Assembly (NCBI GenBank): GCA_002451435.1
Contig: DKCF01000022.1
Coordinates: 702-16,736 of the forward strand
Reading direction: 5' to 3'
Length of the DNA stretch: 16,035 nucleotides
Source: Bifidobacterium sp. UBA6881
Lineage (GTDB): Bacteria > Actinomycetota > Actinomycetes > Actinomycetales > Bifidobacteriaceae
The first letter of the stretch is position 1; every line of letters begins with the position of its first letter. A program made the translations under genes and the position numbers. Shown in pieces: positions 14,720 through 16,035 of the stretch. Under the pieces are notes generated by a model. That model was given only the letters and a program-made list of their open reading frames with translations, made no database searches and had not been told where the DNA came from.

Positions 14720-14728
14720 TGTTATAAA
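14720..14728 (+). promoter_or_regulatory. Candidate extended -10 promoter of icd
   Basis: TGTTATAAA reads as an extended -10 (TG-N-TATAAA) 40 nt before the icd ATG, predicting a start near 14735 and a leader of about 34 nt. No good -35 is present at 16-18 nt, which is tolerable for extended -10 promoters. It sits in the 132-bp gap shared with the divergent guaB3; no clear guaB3 promoter could be picked. Confidence 0.5.
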
Positions 14729-14768
14729 CAGGAACCATTCACCTTCAAACCCGACAGGAGGGCAACGC

Positions 14769-15989
14769 ATGGCCAAGATCAAGGTCGAAGGCAAGGTCGT
14801 CGAACTCGACGGCGACGAGATGACCCGCGTCATCTGGAAGGACATCAAGGATCGTCTGATCCTGCCGTATCTCGACGTGGATCTCGATTACTACGATTTG
14901 GGCATCGAGAACCGCGACGCCACCGACGACCAGGTGACGGTCGACGCGGCGAAGGCCATCCAGCGCGAGCACGTGGGCGTCAAGTGCGCCACGATCACGC
15001 CGGACGAGGCGCGCGTGAGGGAATTCGGCCTCAAGAAGATGTGGAAGTCCCCGAACGGCACCATCCGCAACATCCTCGGCGGCACCATCTTCCGCGAGCC
15101 GATCGTGATGAGCAACGTGCCGAGGCTGGTCCCGGGATGGACCAAGCCGATCGTGGTGGCCCGCCACGCGTTCGGCGACCAGTACAAGGCCACCGACTTC
15201 AAGGTTCCGGGCGCCGGCACCCTGACCGTCACCTTCACTCCGGAGGACGGCTCCGAGCCCATCCAGCACGTCGTGTACAACTACGGCGAGGACGGCGGCG
15301 TGGCCCAGGTGCAGTACAACGTGAACGATTCGATCCGCGGATTCGCGCGCGCCTGCTTCAACTACGGCCTGATGCGCGGATATCCGGTCTACCTGTCCAC
15401 CAAAAACACGATTCTCAAGGCGTACGACGGCCAGTTCAAGGACACGTTCGCCGAGGTGTTCGAGAACGAATACAAGGACAAGTTCGCGAAGGCGGGACTG
15501 ACCTACGAGCACCGCCTGATCGACGACATGGTGGCCAGCTCCCTCAAGTGGCACGGCGGCTACATCTGGGCCTGCAAGAACTACGACGGCGACGTGCAGT
15601 CCGACTCCGTCGCGCAGGGATTCGGCTCCTTGGGCCTGATGACCTCCGTGCTGATGACGCCGGACGGTCAGACCGTCGAGGCCGAGGCCGCGCACGGCAC
15701 CGTCACCCGCCACTACCGTCGTTGGCTGAAGGGCGAGAAGACCTCCACGAACCCGATCGCGTCCATTTTCGCCTGGACCGGCGGACTCAAGCACCGCGCC
15801 GACCTCGACGGCACGCCGGAGGTCCGTCGTTTCGCCGAAACGCTGGAGAAGGTCATCATCGACACCGTCGAAGGCGGCCAGATGACCAAGGACCTCGCCA
15901 TGCTCATCGGCCCCGACCAGCCGTGGCTCGACACCGAAGGATTCATGAACGCGCTCGACGAGAACCTCGCCAAGGCGCTGGCCGAATGA
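14769..15989 (+). CDS. icd: NADP-dependent isocitrate dehydrogenase, dimeric (type II) form
   Basis: Oxidatively decarboxylates isocitrate to 2-oxoglutarate with NADP. Bifidobacteria have an incomplete citric acid cycle, so the main use is probably carbon skeletons for glutamate. The protein is 406 aa, the normal length for the eukaryote-like dimeric family. Motifs include GDEMTRVIW at about 14-22, NGTIRNILGGTIFREPI at about 97-113, the LVPGWTKPIVVARHAFGDQY segment, STKNTILKAYDG, the metal-binding RLIDDMVA, and AHGTVTRHYR, whose Arg-His selects NADP. The ATG is set by AGGAGGG 6 nt upstream. Transcribed alone. A short GC hairpin (15993-16006) follows the stop but has no U-tract. Confidence 0.98.
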   Translation: MAKIKVEGKVVELDGDEMTRVIWKDIKDRLILPYLDVDLDYYDLGIENRDATDDQVTVDAAKAIQREHVGVKCATITPDEARVREFGLKKMWKSPNGTIRNILGGTIFREPIVMSNVPRLVPGWTKPIVVARHAFGDQYKATDFKVPGAGTLTVTFTPEDGSEPIQHVVYNYGEDGGVAQVQYNVNDSIRGFARACFNYGLMRGYPVYLSTKNTILKAYDGQFKDTFAEVFENEYKDKFAKAGLTYEHRLIDDMVASSLKWHGGYIWACKNYDGDVQSDSVAQGFGSLGLMTSVLMTPDGQTVEAEAAHGTVTRHYRRWLKGEKTSTNPIASIFAWTGGLKHRADLDGTPEVRRFAETLEKVIIDTVEGGQMTKDLAMLIGPDQPWLDTEGFMNALDENLAKALAE

Positions 15990-15992
15990 CCT

Positions 15993-16006
15993 CCGCCCGC
16001 AGGCGG
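15993..16006 (+). repeat. Short GC-rich inverted repeat after icd
   Basis: CCGCC (15993-15997) and GGCGG (16002-16006) with a 4-nt loop, just after the icd stop. It is too short and lacks a U-tract, so it is at best part of a terminator that continues outside the window. Confidence 0.3.
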
Positions 16007-16035
16007 TGGCGGAACGGCCGATAGAAGGGCCCGGA

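Overview
The window looks like chromosomal DNA from a Bifidobacterium or a close actinobacterial relative. The GC content is high. The core genes (UvrA, UvrC, GuaB3, a dimeric NADP-type isocitrate dehydrogenase) have the actinobacterial form, and the order uvrA-uvrC-aroE on one strand fits my recollection of bifidobacterial chromosomes. The species cannot be named from sequence alone. Nothing points to a prophage, an insertion sequence or a CRISPR array.

Positions 1-12500 form one long block on the minus strand. In transcription order it holds a 39-aa hypothetical gene with a strong ribosome binding site (12500-12381), a GtrA-family membrane protein (12238-11843), a three-gene SMC/condensin-like cassette (jetA, jetB, jetC; 11738-6027), then uvrA (5948-2964), uvrC (2967-586) and the start of aroE (521 to the window edge). 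jetA-jetB and jetB-jetC overlap or nearly abut, and uvrA-uvrC share a GTGA overlap. A LexA/SOS box and a promoter sit between jetC and uvrA. The nucleotide excision repair genes therefore appear to be under SOS control, while the Jet cassette has its own promoter.

The cassette is the main point of interest. JetA (DUF3375, kleisin-like), JetB (DUF4194, MukE-like) and JetC (MukB/SbcC-like ATPase) are the core of the Wadjet/MksBEF anti-plasmid systems. The fourth gene, jetD, which encodes the TOPRIM-type nuclease that cleaves captured circular DNA, is not in the window. Only 78 bp separate jetC from uvrA, and a GtrA gene lies on the other side.

Positions 12500-16035 are a set of separate housekeeping units: a small cupin protein (+), a bidirectional terminator, tRNA-Gly(GCC) (-) with a clear promoter, guaB3 (-) followed by a long inverted repeat, and icd (+), divergent from guaB3. 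No stretch longer than about 250 bp lacks a gene; the two largest gaps (12501-12724 and 13276-13520) are described below.
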